From NCBI RefSeq assembly GCF_000425305.1, contig NZ_AUDE01000012.1, forward strand, positions 1 to 64,000: a DNA stretch of 64,000 bases, in the 5' to 3' direction. Position numbers and translations under genes: made by a program. This DNA comes from Psychroserpens burtonensis DSM 12212 (lineage in GTDB: Bacteria; Bacteroidota; Bacteroidia; Flavobacteriales; Flavobacteriaceae). Positions 28,419-37,494 of this stretch are shown here, in pieces; position 1 is the stretch's first letter; each line of letters starts with the position of its first letter. The notes under the pieces are model-generated. The model was not told the origin of the DNA, ran no database searches, and saw only the letters and a list, made by a program, of their open reading frames with translations.

Positions 28419-28475
28419 ATAAGAGACTTTGTTTTAATAACAAGATAAGAAAAAATTACAAGGCATAAGATTTAA

Positions 28476-29030
28476 CTACTTCTCAATAAAAGTGGCGATT
28501 GGAATCTCATTAATAAATACGTTATCCAAAACAGCATCGCCATTTTTAATATAAACCAAAGCAAACGTATTATCCGGTAACGAATCACGTTGAGCCTCTC
28601 TATATGCTAGCTCTGCGCTATAGGCTTTAGTTTCTTCCATATAAAATTCATTAAAGGATAATGAAAACCTCAAAATACTATCATATTCTGAATAACTGTT
28701 GACCTTAGCCTTTAAAAAATCTCCCTTTTTAGGATTTTCTAAACTAGCAGAAATTACCTTAGCAAAGCCCAAACTGTCATTTGTAATTGAAATATAGACC
28801 TCTTGATTTCGCATCCAAATTGTATCTTTTGTTTTAAAATTATCAAGTTCATAATTTAAAGAAATATATTTTCCTTTAAATGGATCTGAGGGATCTACCG
28901 GTTCTGTCTTAAATTTAAAAGCTGTTCCTGATTTTAAAATAGCCTCGCGATTAAAAATCATTTGTGCTGGCACTGCAATTTGAGCTATCGCCAAAATGAT
29001 AAATAAAATAAATATATGTTTACGTTGCAT
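28476..29030 (-). CDS. GDYXXLXY-domain protein
   Basis: A 184-aa protein with an N-terminal hydrophobic helix (5-22) and the name-giving motif as GKYISLNY (53-60) after DPSDPFK. This family (PF14345) commonly lies next to DUF2157 membrane proteins, as here (3 bases apart). The domain should be outside the cytoplasmic membrane. The function is unknown. Confidence 0.88.
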   Translation of the reverse strand: MQRKHIFILFIILAIAQIAVPAQMIFNREAILKSGTAFKFKTEPVDPSDPFKGKYISLNYELDNFKTKDTIWMRNQEVYISITNDSLGFAKVISASLENPKKGDFLKAKVNSYSEYDSILRFSLSFNEFYMEETKAYSAELAYREAQRDSLPDNTFALVYIKNGDAVLDNVFINEIPIATFIEK

Positions 29031-29033
29031 AAC

Positions 29034-30320
29034 TTAATGTTTTAATGATTCAACTCTTGATTTCTGTTTTTTGAGCATTACATAATTGGTTAGAAAGAAT
29101 CCTAAACCAACACATACAAATAATAAACCTCTAATGACAAAGCTCATATTAGTATCAAAAAACCGACAAGTAACTAATGCTGTAATGATTAATAATCCAT
29201 AATTTAAAACACCAAAATGAAATTTATCTATTCCTATTTTAATAGTCGTAACCCCTAAAGCCAAGACAATAAAATTAACCACTATTGTGCCCACAATTGG
29301 TATGTTTAGTCCAAACAAATACATCACAGAAAACAGTATAAATACAAATTGAAAAAAATTGAATGTTTTCAACCATCCCTTTGAATAGGAATATATAAGA
29401 AGACCCAAATTAGCTGCAAATAGAATTGTTGACACATAGGTCTCTTGAGAATTAAAAAAGAAACGCTCCATATACCAAAAGTCGTCAAAACTCATGGTTA
29501 AAACCATAATTACGATTCCTAAAGAGCCAAAGATTAAATAGCCATTGCGTCGTAATTTTTGTTCATCAAAAAACGGAGTCTTACCAACATTATAAAATAG
29601 ACTAAACAGTAAGAGATACATTAAGAAGCCTAATTCTGTTAACTGATCTACAAAAGCACCTAATACTATCGTTAGACTTATTGGGATTAACCAATTGAAT
29701 ATAGACGTTATATTAGCCTCTTTGTGATGTTTGAGTAATTTGTAATAATGAGGAACAATTAGAGCCATCATTACAAGATATAACCAAGGTGTATGACCAA
29801 TTGACATAAAACTATAACCCAGCTCGCAGGCATAATACGTAATACATATCATATTTAATATTGCAACTGTATTTGATTTGAGTAGATAGATTAAAGGCAA
29901 ACTCAAAATAATCCAAGTCAATATATATGTACTCAAATTGCCTGGGATATTATAAATCTGACTTACAAGCGCAATACTAGATCCTATGGTAAAAAACAGA
30001 AAAGTGCCTGATGCCTCTTTCCATGCGACGCTTTTCTTCTTGAGAATTGAAAACGCTACAATACATTGACCAATTACCAATGGCAGAAAAGCTAAAATAG
30101 TTTTAGCACCTCTTGGAAAATTATCCCAATTATGGGCAAGAATGAGAATGATACCCAAACCAACCAATAGCGATCCTAAAACTCCAAATACCGCAAATAA
30201 CCTATTAGGAGCCTGCTGTTGTTTGGCTAAATAATACTGTTCGATTTTTGAAGCAACATCCTGAGAAATCACATCGTTAGTTACCAAATCTGGTAAGTCT
30301 TTAATGAGCTTTGAATTCAT
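29034..30320 (-). CDS. DUF2157-domain polytopic membrane protein
   Basis: A 428-aa protein with a soluble N-terminal helix pair (about 1-40, containing VISQDVASKIEQYYLAK) and then about twelve hydrophobic helices. The segment following the first helix, GLGIILILAHNWDNFPRGAK, is the DUF2157 hallmark. The partner gene for the GDYXXLXY protein follows immediately, so the two probably form a membrane complex (inference from recurrent pairing). Confidence 0.88.
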   Translation of the reverse strand: MNSKLIKDLPDLVTNDVISQDVASKIEQYYLAKQQQAPNRLFAVFGVLGSLLVGLGIILILAHNWDNFPRGAKTILAFLPLVIGQCIVAFSILKKKSVAWKEASGTFLFFTIGSSIALVSQIYNIPGNLSTYILTWIILSLPLIYLLKSNTVAILNMICITYYACELGYSFMSIGHTPWLYLVMMALIVPHYYKLLKHHKEANITSIFNWLIPISLTIVLGAFVDQLTELGFLMYLLLFSLFYNVGKTPFFDEQKLRRNGYLIFGSLGIVIMVLTMSFDDFWYMERFFFNSQETYVSTILFAANLGLLIYSYSKGWLKTFNFFQFVFILFSVMYLFGLNIPIVGTIVVNFIVLALGVTTIKIGIDKFHFGVLNYGLLIITALVTCRFFDTNMSFVIRGLLFVCVGLGFFLTNYVMLKKQKSRVESLKH

Positions 30321-30326
30321 AACTTA

Positions 30327-31022
30327 TTAATTTAAATATTTTAAAAACACATCTGCAAATGGATCTTGATTAACAACCGTATAATAAAACAAAGCGCCTA
30401 GCCAACCGTGAAATACTCCTAATACATAGAGGTTTTTAGCTTTCAAATAAATACACCCATAGAATACGGCGAGGATAAATGTAACAATCAATAACCAAAC
30501 AGTTGGATAATGTACTAAAGAAAACAAAGTAGAAGTGATAAGAATGACACTGACCTTTTTAAGTTGTATTGATTTTAATGTACCCAGGTTTCCAGCAACC
30601 AAACCAATAGTTATAAATTGTTGGACCGTTCCCCAGATAGGATATGTAATGAGTAATGGTATAATGTGCCATGTTAAATTTAGTGTTCCTTGAATATACC
30701 CAATACCAATAAAGACAACAATTGATACTGCTGCAAAAGGCATTACTAACTTTAAAACCGATTTAAAATTATCGCGTCTAAATCCCCAGTCTTTTAATAC
30801 TTGATTTCCCTTTTTATAGCGATATCTTGCATATAGCGACCAAAATAAAATAGCAAAAATCACAAATGCTAATCTCCAATTGAGATAATCCATAAAGACA
30901 AACTTCCCCACTCCTGTTAATACAACTGCTAATATTTCAAGTAGTCTCACTTTATCACTACTTGGTCTCGTCAAATTGAAGTTTGAGAAATCTGTTAGAT
31001 ATTTAGTGAGTTTTTGCTTCAT
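30327..31022 (-). CDS. CPBP-type intramembrane protease homologue with degenerate EE motif
   Basis: A 231-aa membrane protein with about seven hydrophobic helices. It has the CPBP/type II CAAX-protease motifs 2 and 3 (FSLVHYP with His171, and GVFHGWLG with His205), but motif 1, normally EExxxR, reads WGTVQQFITIG with Gln134-Gln135 in place of the two glutamates. In the characterised family the first glutamate is catalytic. The protein may be inactive, or use a different chemistry. It is in the same run as DUF2157 (6 bases apart). Confidence 0.7.
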   Translation of the reverse strand: MKQKLTKYLTDFSNFNLTRPSSDKVRLLEILAVVLTGVGKFVFMDYLNWRLAFVIFAILFWSLYARYRYKKGNQVLKDWGFRRDNFKSVLKLVMPFAAVSIVVFIGIGYIQGTLNLTWHIIPLLITYPIWGTVQQFITIGLVAGNLGTLKSIQLKKVSVILITSTLFSLVHYPTVWLLIVTFILAVFYGCIYLKAKNLYVLGVFHGWLGALFYYTVVNQDPFADVFLKYLN

Positions 31023-31033
31023 GATGATTACAT

Positions 31034-31378
31034 CTAATTTATAGCTATGAACAAAGGTGTTATTGTAAGATACAGGAGAATTAAAATAATGGACAAGATT
31101 AAATATGATTTACAAAAACTCAATCTTTCTTTTCGTTTTGCGTGATTATAAAATGTTGAGATAATCAAAAGAAGAACAATTAAATTAGAAGTGAAAATTC
31201 CTAAAATTGTAAAAACTGAAAACATACCAGAGCTTACAGCAGACTCGAGACAACATGGCCATCCAGATATTAAACTCAACACAAAAATACCGTAAGGCAA
31301 AAGACAAGTGATTAGAAATATAAACGAAAGGTGTCCAATACTTAATTTACAATTCCAAACCTCTTTCAAATCTTTCAT
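31034..31378 (-). CDS. Small membrane protein, three predicted helices
   Basis: A 114-aa protein with hydrophobic stretches at about 16-38, 50-78 and 88-112 and a basic loop (NHAKRKERLS). No family is recognised. It starts 11 bases upstream of the CPBP-like gene on the same strand, so it is probably co-transcribed. Confidence 0.55.
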   Translation of the reverse strand: MKDLKEVWNCKLSIGHLSFIFLITCLLPYGIFVLSLISGWPCCLESAVSSGMFSVFTILGIFTSNLIVLLLIISTFYNHAKRKERLSFCKSYLILSIILILLYLTITPLFIAIN

Positions 31379-31393
31379 CTCTTTTAATTTTTA

Positions 31394-31425
31394 AAACCCT
31401 CTAGGCTTTTACACCTAAAAGGTTT
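31394..31425 (-). terminator. Hairpin, probable terminator between two membrane-protein genes
   Basis: On the minus strand a 12-bp stem (AAACCTTTTAGG with CCTAGAGGGTTT, two G-U pairs) and an 8-base loop are followed only by UAAAAAUU, so the U-tract is short. It falls in the 69-base gap between the 31448 and 31034 genes and might instead be an attenuator. Confidence 0.4.
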
Positions 31426-31447
31426 TGGGTTCCTAACTAACCAATCA

Positions 31448-31930
31448 TCAAAACAAAAAAATCATATAAACAATAATACCTTCAGCAATTCCTGTAATAA
31501 TGCTCATACCTAGAATATCTTTGATCTTACTTTTCAAAAAGAACACGGCACTTAAAATTGCCATTATAGCTGCTAATAATATTTCTAGAGCCTTGATTTC
31601 TGAAAGTAAATATGTAATTCCCGTAAATGCTAAAGTAATACCAACTGTTATTAAACAGAATTTAATAATCTCATCTTTAGTATAATTCCCTTCTTTGAAA
31701 CCTTGCCGTAAATCCCTAAGAATGGATAAAATAAATAAAAGAGGGACCACAGATAAAAAAGGAGCAAAAATGATTTTAATCCCATTTACAACAGGTAAAT
31801 CATAGTAAAAGAAAAACGCAATAGTTGTAAATGCTAATAAAGCTGTAACAATTATGGATTGAAATGTAAATAGCAATTCCCTTTTGTTTGAATTACTTCT
31901 AGGTTTTGGAGGTTGAATAATTGGATTCAT
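31448..31930 (-). CDS. Small membrane protein, about five helices
   Basis: A 160-aa protein with a short N-terminal cytoplasmic tail (PPKPRSNSNKRELLF) and hydrophobic segments at about 22-42, 50-70, 85-107, 112-130 and 138-158. No domain is recognised. It lies in the same row of minus-strand membrane genes, separated from its neighbours by a hairpin downstream and a repeat fragment upstream. Confidence 0.55.
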   Translation of the reverse strand: MNPIIQPPKPRSNSNKRELLFTFQSIIVTALLAFTTIAFFFYYDLPVVNGIKIIFAPFLSVVPLLFILSILRDLRQGFKEGNYTKDEIIKFCLITVGITLAFTGITYLLSEIKALEILLAAIMAILSAVFFLKSKIKDILGMSIITGIAEGIIVYMIFLF

Positions 31931-31968
31931 AATTTTAAATTTTTGATGATTTATTAATTTGTTTTTTT

Positions 31969-31995
31969 AGATACTTCACTGCGCTCTGAATGACA
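31969..31995. repeat. REP-like dispersed repeat, right half (copy C)
   Basis: A 27-nt segment ending CTCTGAATGACA that aligns without gaps to 55128-55154 and 57166-57192. Only the right half of the element seen in the other copies is present. It lies in the 96-base gap between two small membrane-protein genes. Confidence 0.65.
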
Positions 31996-32026
31996 TCCAT
32001 CATTAAAATTCATAACAGTTAACCGG

Positions 32027-32485
32027 TTATAAGAACACATGAATAGCTAATGAGAGTAGGACACCACTTAAAATTCCGTTGACTCTCAAATTATTGTACA
32101 AAATGTAATTAAGCACATAGCTACTTATCGTTGTAGAGTTAATGAGATGCGCAAAAATGAGATGGTCTTCTAGTTTTTGGCCTGTTATCCATTCTACAGC
32201 CTGCATACTCGCAACACCGATAACGATACTCACCACGAGCAAAATCGTTGCTGGTTTTTGGTGTTTCAGCTTATATTCATCTGTATTTTGTGGCAAAAAA
32301 TGTTCTATCAATAGAAAACGCACAAAAAACAATAAGGGTATTGGGAACAAAATGGACGCTATAATTTTCACAACATCCTTTAACGTTTTAATTTCATCAT
32401 ATCCCAAAAACACCAAATAAATAAACACTAGTACTGATACTCCAGTGGTGACAATAAATGCGGTATTTAACTTTTTGAGTTGCAT
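32027..32485 (-). CDS. Small membrane protein, four helices
   Basis: A 152-aa protein with hydrophobic segments at about 8-27, 38-62, 80-97 and 112-150. No family is recognised. Its ATG follows the stop codon of the 52-aa gene by a single base, so the two are translationally coupled. Confidence 0.6.
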   Translation of the reverse strand: MQLKKLNTAFIVTTGVSVLVFIYLVFLGYDEIKTLKDVVKIIASILFPIPLLFFVRFLLIEHFLPQNTDEYKLKHQKPATILLVVSIVIGVASMQAVEWITGQKLEDHLIFAHLINSTTISSYVLNYILYNNLRVNGILSGVLLSLAIHVFL

Positions 32486-32486
32486 C

Positions 32487-32645
32487 CTAAAAGCCCATAG
32501 GATTTGAACTCGTCATCGTTCTACTTGCTAATTGCTCTACACAATGGTTATAACTATCTACAATTTCATCTTGAATTTGTTTTGAAAACACCACTAGTGC
32601 GCTTATGGCAAGTATAAAGCTGGTGGTTTTAATAAACTGTCGCAT
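32487..32645 (-). CDS. 52-aa small secreted or membrane peptide
   Basis: ATG at 32645, stop TAG at 32487-32489. The peptide begins MRQFIKTTSFILAISALVVF, a basic start followed by a hydrophobic helix, then a polar tail with one cysteine (QDEIVDSYNHCVEQLASRT). It lies one base upstream of the next gene's ATG and 191 bases from the divergent helical-protein gene, so it should lead this operon. No homologue is recognised. The N-terminus could be a signal peptide or a single membrane anchor. Confidence 0.6.
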   Translation of the reverse strand: MRQFIKTTSFILAISALVVFSKQIQDEIVDSYNHCVEQLASRTMTSSNPMGF

Positions 32646-32836
32646 ATTATTTTGTTTTGTGGATTACCATACAAATGTGCGACAGTTTGTAGTGCTTACA
32701 AATACATATTTTACTAAAAACTGACGATTACATATAGATAAACACATCAATTAATGATATATTTAAAGCATACAATACATTTTAACTGACGACTTATAAT
32801 ATATAAAAAAGATTTTCGTTTCTACGGAAAGTGAAC

Positions 32837-34348
32837 ATGACAGACCTAAACGCTATAGTTTCGACGTTTTCTTCGGAAGATGAGCAACATTTCATTAAAT
32901 ATCTAGAAAAGAAGAACAAACGCAGCGACACAAAAAACATAGAACTCTTTAAGCTATTGACCCAAAATGAATTGAGCTCTAAAGCCATTTGCAAAACCCT
33001 CTATAAAGCAGATAATAAAGTAGCTTATCACGCATTGAGAAAACGACTATACCAATCTCTTATTGACTTTATAGCGAATTTAAACTTAGAAGAAGAAAAT
33101 TCTGTTGACATGCAAATCTTTAAGTACATATTGGCATCTCGAACGTTTCTCATTCACAAAAAACCAAACATAGCTTATAAAATTCTAGACAATGCTGAAC
33201 GTTTAGCCCAAGAACATCAGTTGTTTCCTATTTTAAATGAAATTTATCACACAAAAATCCAGTATGCCTATCTTAATCCGTCCGTGGATATTAATGTATT
33301 GATTGCAAATTTCCGAAGTAATCAAAAACATCATTTTATTGAAGAGGAACTCAATATTGTCTATGCAAAGATCAGACAAACCTTAAATGATATGATTTAT
33401 AAAGGGAAAGTTTTAGATTTTGAAACCATTCTCAATAATACGCTTAAAGAACACAATATTGAAATAAGTGAATCCTTGTCATTTAAATCCTTATATCAGT
33501 TAATGACCATTGTGAGTCTCTCTGCTTTTGTAACTAATAATTATTTAAAAATTGAGCCTTTTTTAATCGCTACATACGAGAAAATAAAGAACCACAAAAC
33601 ACGGGACAAACAGTTGGTGTACCATATACAAGTGGTTTATATGATTGCTAATACACTATTTAGAAATAAAAAATTCAAAGAATCTTTGGAGCATTTAGAT
33701 GTGATGAATGACTTAATGCATCAGCAACGAAAAAAACATTATTCTTCATTTAAACTTAAATATTACTTACTCGCAGCCCTAAATCATAATTACAGTAATA
33801 CACAAGATAAAGCCATTGAGCTCTTAGAATCTGTCAAACAAACTAAACATGCAGACATTGAATCTTTATTAGATATTAATCTAGGTCTTGTCATGTTTTA
33901 TATCCAAAAAGCAGAATTCAAAGAAGCTAAAACCATCTTTTCTAAATTCTACCACACCGACAAATACTACATTGAAAAAGCTGGCAAAGAATGGATAATT
34001 AAGAAAAATATAGCAGAAATAATTCTCTATATAGAACTTGGAGAATTAGACTTAATAGAGTCCCGACTTAAAAGCTTTAAACGCTCATATTTTGATTACT
34101 TAATGCAAATCAAGCAGGAACGTGTTATTACGTTTATAAAAATAGTCGAGTATTTTTACAAAAACCCAGAGCATGTCACATCACAAAAATTTAAAGATAA
34201 AGTAGAACATTCCTTTAGATGGATTAATGAACAACAAGAAGATATTTTCGTAATGAGTTTCTACGCATGGCTAAAAAGTAAAATGGAAAATAAAACGCTT
34301 TATGAAACCACGTTAGCCCTTGTAAAAAAAGCACAAGGTGTTAATTGA
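32837..34348 (+). CDS. Helical (TPR-like) protein of unknown function
   Basis: A cytoplasmic protein of about 503 aa, no signal peptide, almost wholly alpha-helical with paired helices such as PNIAYKILDNAERLAQEHQL and EFKEAKTIFSKFYHT, the pattern of degenerate tetratricopeptide repeats. The frame allows a GTG at 32831, but the ATG at 32837 is the better start. I recognise similar flavobacterial hypothetical proteins but no function. It is followed by two small Spy-like genes on the same strand. Confidence 0.6.
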   Translation: MTDLNAIVSTFSSEDEQHFIKYLEKKNKRSDTKNIELFKLLTQNELSSKAICKTLYKADNKVAYHALRKRLYQSLIDFIANLNLEEENSVDMQIFKYILASRTFLIHKKPNIAYKILDNAERLAQEHQLFPILNEIYHTKIQYAYLNPSVDINVLIANFRSNQKHHFIEEELNIVYAKIRQTLNDMIYKGKVLDFETILNNTLKEHNIEISESLSFKSLYQLMTIVSLSAFVTNNYLKIEPFLIATYEKIKNHKTRDKQLVYHIQVVYMIANTLFRNKKFKESLEHLDVMNDLMHQQRKKHYSSFKLKYYLLAALNHNYSNTQDKAIELLESVKQTKHADIESLLDINLGLVMFYIQKAEFKEAKTIFSKFYHTDKYYIEKAGKEWIIKKNIAEIILYIELGELDLIESRLKSFKRSYFDYLMQIKQERVITFIKIVEYFYKNPEHVTSQKFKDKVEHSFRWINEQQEDIFVMSFYAWLKSKMENKTLYETTLALVKKAQGVN

Positions 34349-34444
34349 AGGTTAAAATCATAATTGATATTAAACCTAATTTAAATTAAACAGTCTAAAT
34401 AACAATCGATTAAAAAACAAAACAATAATTAAATCAGAAATATT

Positions 34445-34909
34445 ATGAAGACATTAATTTTAATTGCGTTTGCTTTTATAACACTTCAAGCAGTTGCACA
34501 AGACAACAGAAAAGGAGATGAAAAAGGCGAAAGAAACGGTAAAAGAGAACTGATGAAAGACCTCTCTCCAGAAGAAATGGCAACCTTAGGTTCAAAAAAA
34601 ATGACTTTAGCATTAGACTTATCTAAAGATCAACAAGGTAAAGTAAAGGAAGCGCTCTTAGAGCAAGCAACGATTAGAAAACAAAACATGGCAGAGCGTG
34701 AGAAAATGAAAAATAATGATGATGCCAAAAAACCTACAAAAGAAGAGCATGTTAAACATTTGAATGCAAAATTAGATGGCGAAATTGCAATGAAACAAAA
34801 AATGAAATCCATTTTAACAGCAGAGCAATATGAAAAATGGACTAAGATGAAAACACTTCGTCAGCATAAATCAAAAGGCAAAAAAGGATCTAAAATTAAA
34901 AAGCAATAG
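34445..34909 (+). CDS. Spy/CpxP-like secreted helical protein (DUF4890-like)
   Basis: A 154-aa protein with a signal peptide (to about AVAQ19), a highly charged helical body and an LTAEQYEKW motif near residue 122. Helical periplasmic proteins with an LTxEQ motif near each end resemble the Spy/CpxP chaperone or stress-sensor group. The C-terminal tail is lysine-rich (KSKGKKGSKIKK). It is related in design to the products at 35022 and 52418. Confidence 0.65.
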   Translation: MKTLILIAFAFITLQAVAQDNRKGDEKGERNGKRELMKDLSPEEMATLGSKKMTLALDLSKDQQGKVKEALLEQATIRKQNMAEREKMKNNDDAKKPTKEEHVKHLNAKLDGEIAMKQKMKSILTAEQYEKWTKMKTLRQHKSKGKKGSKIKKQ

Positions 34910-34937
34910 TTTAGATTAGATTAGATTTTATTAATAG

Positions 34938-34968
34938 GCATCGATTTTTAACGTCGATGCTTTTTTTT
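34938..34968 (+). terminator. Intrinsic terminator after the 34445 gene
   Basis: A 7-bp stem (GCATCGA with TCGATGC), 9-base loop, then eight T. Confidence 0.85.
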
Positions 34969-35021
34969 ATGACAAAAAACACTAATTTTATAATTCGTAA
35001 AACCATTTACAAAACACCACA

Positions 35022-35351
35022 ATGAAAAAACTAATTACACTTTGCCTATTTGCTCTAACATTATTATTGAGCTCTCAAAATATGACTGCACAAAATACAC
35101 TAGAGATTAACGCAGAAGCAAACTCTAAAACCAAAGCGCTTAGAAAAACCGTAAAGTTTGAGGAAACAAAAATGGATGCTGTTTATAAAGCTTACCAGTC
35201 TTACGGTATCGCTTATAAAAAAATAAGCAGTGACTTAGAAGGTAATGCAGATCGTCTTAAAAAAATTGACACTTTCTTAGATAGCCAACTTGGAGAAATT
35301 CTTACCGAAGAACAATACATAATTTATCTAAAGTATTTTAGAGATAAATAA
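35022..35351 (+). CDS. Small secreted Spy-like helical protein
   Basis: A 109-aa protein with a signal peptide (to about MTAQ24) and a charged helical body ending LTEEQYIIYLKYFRDK. The LTxEQ segment near the C-terminus is shared with the products at 34445 and 52418. It is probably periplasmic. It has its own terminators on both sides. The role is unknown; related proteins sense or chaperone misfolded envelope proteins. Confidence 0.6.
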   Translation: MKKLITLCLFALTLLLSSQNMTAQNTLEINAEANSKTKALRKTVKFEETKMDAVYKAYQSYGIAYKKISSDLEGNADRLKKIDTFLDSQLGEILTEEQYIIYLKYFRDK

Positions 35352-35366
35352 AAATCGAAATACATA

Positions 35367-35398
35367 AAAAATGCGACTCATCTGAGTCGCATTTTTTG
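35367..35398. terminator. Bidirectional terminator between convergent genes
   Basis: A stem of at least 12 bp (AAATGCGACTCA with TGAGTCGCATTT) with T runs on both strands lies between the 35022 gene (plus) and hemL (minus) and can serve both. Confidence 0.88.
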
Positions 35399-35400
35399 TT

Positions 35401-36687
35401 TTATAATGTTTGAGCTACTTTTTCAACAGCCCTTATGGTTTCATCTAAATCGGTATAGGTTAAAGCATCTGTTATAAACCATGATTCATAGGCACTTGGT
35501 GCGATATAAATACCTTCATTCAACATGCCATGAAAAAAGGATTTAAAGGTCGGATTATCCCCTTTTGCAGCGGTTTCAAAATCCACAACTTCTTCTTCGG
35601 AAAAATGAATTGAAATCATTGATCCTTCCCTATTAATTGTATGCGTGATATTATATGTATCTAAAGCTCTAGCAAAACCTTTGTGCAAATACTCAGTCTT
35701 ATCTGCTAATCTTTGAATTAGATCTTTATCATTTTTAATTGCAGTTAACATAGCCAGACCTGCAGCCATTGCTAATGGATTCCCACTAAGTGTTCCTGCT
35801 TGATACACCCTCCCTAAAGGCGCGAGATGATTCATGATCTCATTACGAGCAGCAAATGCCCCAACAGGCAAACCTCCACCTATGACTTTTCCGAAGCAAA
35901 TAATATCAGCATCAACTCCGTACAATTCTTGGACACCACCCTTAGCAAGTCTAAAACCTGTCATTACCTCATCAAAAACGAGAAGAATATTGTGTGCATC
36001 GCATAATGTTCTAAGCTTCTGTAAAAAATTATCTTTTGGCGGAATGCACCCCATATTACCAGCAACTGGCTCTACAATTATGCAAGCAATTTCATCTTTG
36101 TTCGCTTCTATTAATGCTTTCACACTATCAATATCATTGTATCTGGCTAATAAAGTATCTTTAGCTGTACCCTGAGTAACGCCTGGACTATTTGGACTCC
36201 CAAAAGTCACGGCTCCACTTCCTGCTTGGATTAAAAAAGAATCACTATGACCATGATAACACCCAGCAAATTTTATGATTTTTTCTTTACCAGCGAATCC
36301 TCTCGCTAGTCTTACAGCACTCATGCAAGCTTCTGTTCCAGAATTTACAAAACGTATTTTATCAACATTTGGCACCATTGAAACGGCTAACTCTGCGATT
36401 TTAGTTTCGATTTCTGTCGGCATTCCAAAAGACGTACCATTTTTCGCTTTTTCAATAACCGCTTTTACAACTGGCTCATACGCATGACCCAACAACATTG
36501 GACCCCAAGAATTAATATAATCGATATAACGATTGTCATCTTCATCATACACATAAGCACCCTTTGCTGATTTAGCGAAAATTGGAGTTCCACCTACTGC
36601 TTTAAAAGCTCGAACTGGTGAATTCACACCTCCTGGAATAACGTTTTTAGCATTTTTAAATAACGCACTACTACGTTTATATAACAT
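35401..36687 (-). CDS. hemL: Glutamate-1-semialdehyde 2,1-aminomutase
   Basis: A 428-aa pyridoxal-phosphate enzyme that makes 5-aminolevulinate, the first committed precursor of heme in the C5 pathway. It has the N-terminal [13 protein letters not shown], the cofactor segment [18 protein letters not shown], and the PLP lysine in [14 protein letters not shown] (about Lys266). Length is normal. It heads a minus-strand run with a lipoprotein hydrolase (1 base further) and a PLP enzyme. Heme made here would load the diheme lipoproteins at 20452 and 22114. Confidence 0.97.
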   Translation of the reverse strand: MLYKRSSALFKNAKNVIPGGVNSPVRAFKAVGGTPIFAKSAKGAYVYDEDDNRYIDYINSWGPMLLGHAYEPVVKAVIEKAKNGTSFGMPTEIETKIAELAVSMVPNVDKIRFVNSGTEACMSAVRLARGFAGKEKIIKFAGCYHGHSDSFLIQAGSGAVTFGSPNSPGVTQGTAKDTLLARYNDIDSVKALIEANKDEIACIIVEPVAGNMGCIPPKDNFLQKLRTLCDAHNILLVFDEVMTGFRLAKGGVQELYGVDADIICFGKVIGGGLPVGAFAARNEIMNHLAPLGRVYQAGTLSGNPLAMAAGLAMLTAIKNDKDLIQRLADKTEYLHKGFARALDTYNITHTINREGSMISIHFSEEEVVDFETAAKGDNPTFKSFFHGMLNEGIYIAPSAYESWFITDALTYTDLDETIRAVEKVAQTL

Positions 36688-36688
36688 A

Positions 36689-37489
36689 TTAATTTGGTTT
36701 AATAATAAGAAATTGACCTAATGAAATCTCATTAGAATTAAGACTATTGAGACGTTTAAGTTCATCAACGGTCGTATTGTATTTTTTTGATAATGAATAT
36801 AATGTATCACCTTTTATCACAATGTGATTAAAAGACATGTCTTTTACAGCGGACTTGTTACCCAAAATAATTATATCATATTTATCGAGATTATAACGCT
36901 CAATTAAGCTAATCAATTTTTCTGGATATTTTCTATCAGTCGCATAACCAGCAGCTCTTAGCCCGTTTGCCCAACCCTTGTAATCATCAGGCTTAAGTTT
37001 AAATAGTTGTGCATACCTGCCTCTTCCTGTTAAAAATTCAGAGTGATCTTTAAAAGAAGAATGTGCATAATCATATTTTCTAAAACACTCTTGAGACCGA
37101 TCATCATCGTGATATATTTTTTCACCAATCCATCCATGACATTTTATTCCGAAGTGATTATTCGCCTCAACCGATAATCGCCCTTTACCAGAACCAGATT
37201 CTAGAATCCCTTGAGCTAATGTAATACTTGCTGGAATTTTTGATGTACGCATTTCATCCATAGCGATAGCGTTATATTTCAAAATGTAAATTTCTACAGC
37301 ATTAAGATTTGAATTTTCGGGTACATCAGGTATAGTCATAACCTTCTTAGGCTGAGTAGCTGTCTTTGGATTTACAATGCCTTGCTCAGTTTTTGGAGTC
37401 CTTTTGTCTCTTTTAGTGACGCTCTTTTTCTTAGAACCACAACTAAAAACCACAAAACTCACTAATAAAAAAACAACTATTTTCTTCAT
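36689..37489 (-). CDS. Glucosaminidase lipoprotein with LysM domain
   Basis: A 266-aa lipoprotein (lipobox VVFSC, Cys17) with a basic linker (18-50), a GH73-type glucosaminidase domain (about 70-215) with catalytic glutamate in [10 protein letters not shown] (Glu97), and a C-terminal LysM peptidoglycan-binding domain (about 221-264, [20 protein letters not shown]). It probably cuts the glycan chains of peptidoglycan during growth. It lies between the PLP enzyme gene (5 bases) and hemL (1 base), so they form one transcript. Confidence 0.92.
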   Translation of the reverse strand: MKKIVVFLLVSFVVFSCGSKKKSVTKRDKRTPKTEQGIVNPKTATQPKKVMTIPDVPENSNLNAVEIYILKYNAIAMDEMRTSKIPASITLAQGILESGSGKGRLSVEANNHFGIKCHGWIGEKIYHDDDRSQECFRKYDYAHSSFKDHSEFLTGRGRYAQLFKLKPDDYKGWANGLRAAGYATDRKYPEKLISLIERYNLDKYDIIILGNKSAVKDMSFNHIVIKGDTLYSLSKKYNTTVDELKRLNSLNSNEISLGQFLIIKPN

Positions 37490-37494
37490 AAATA

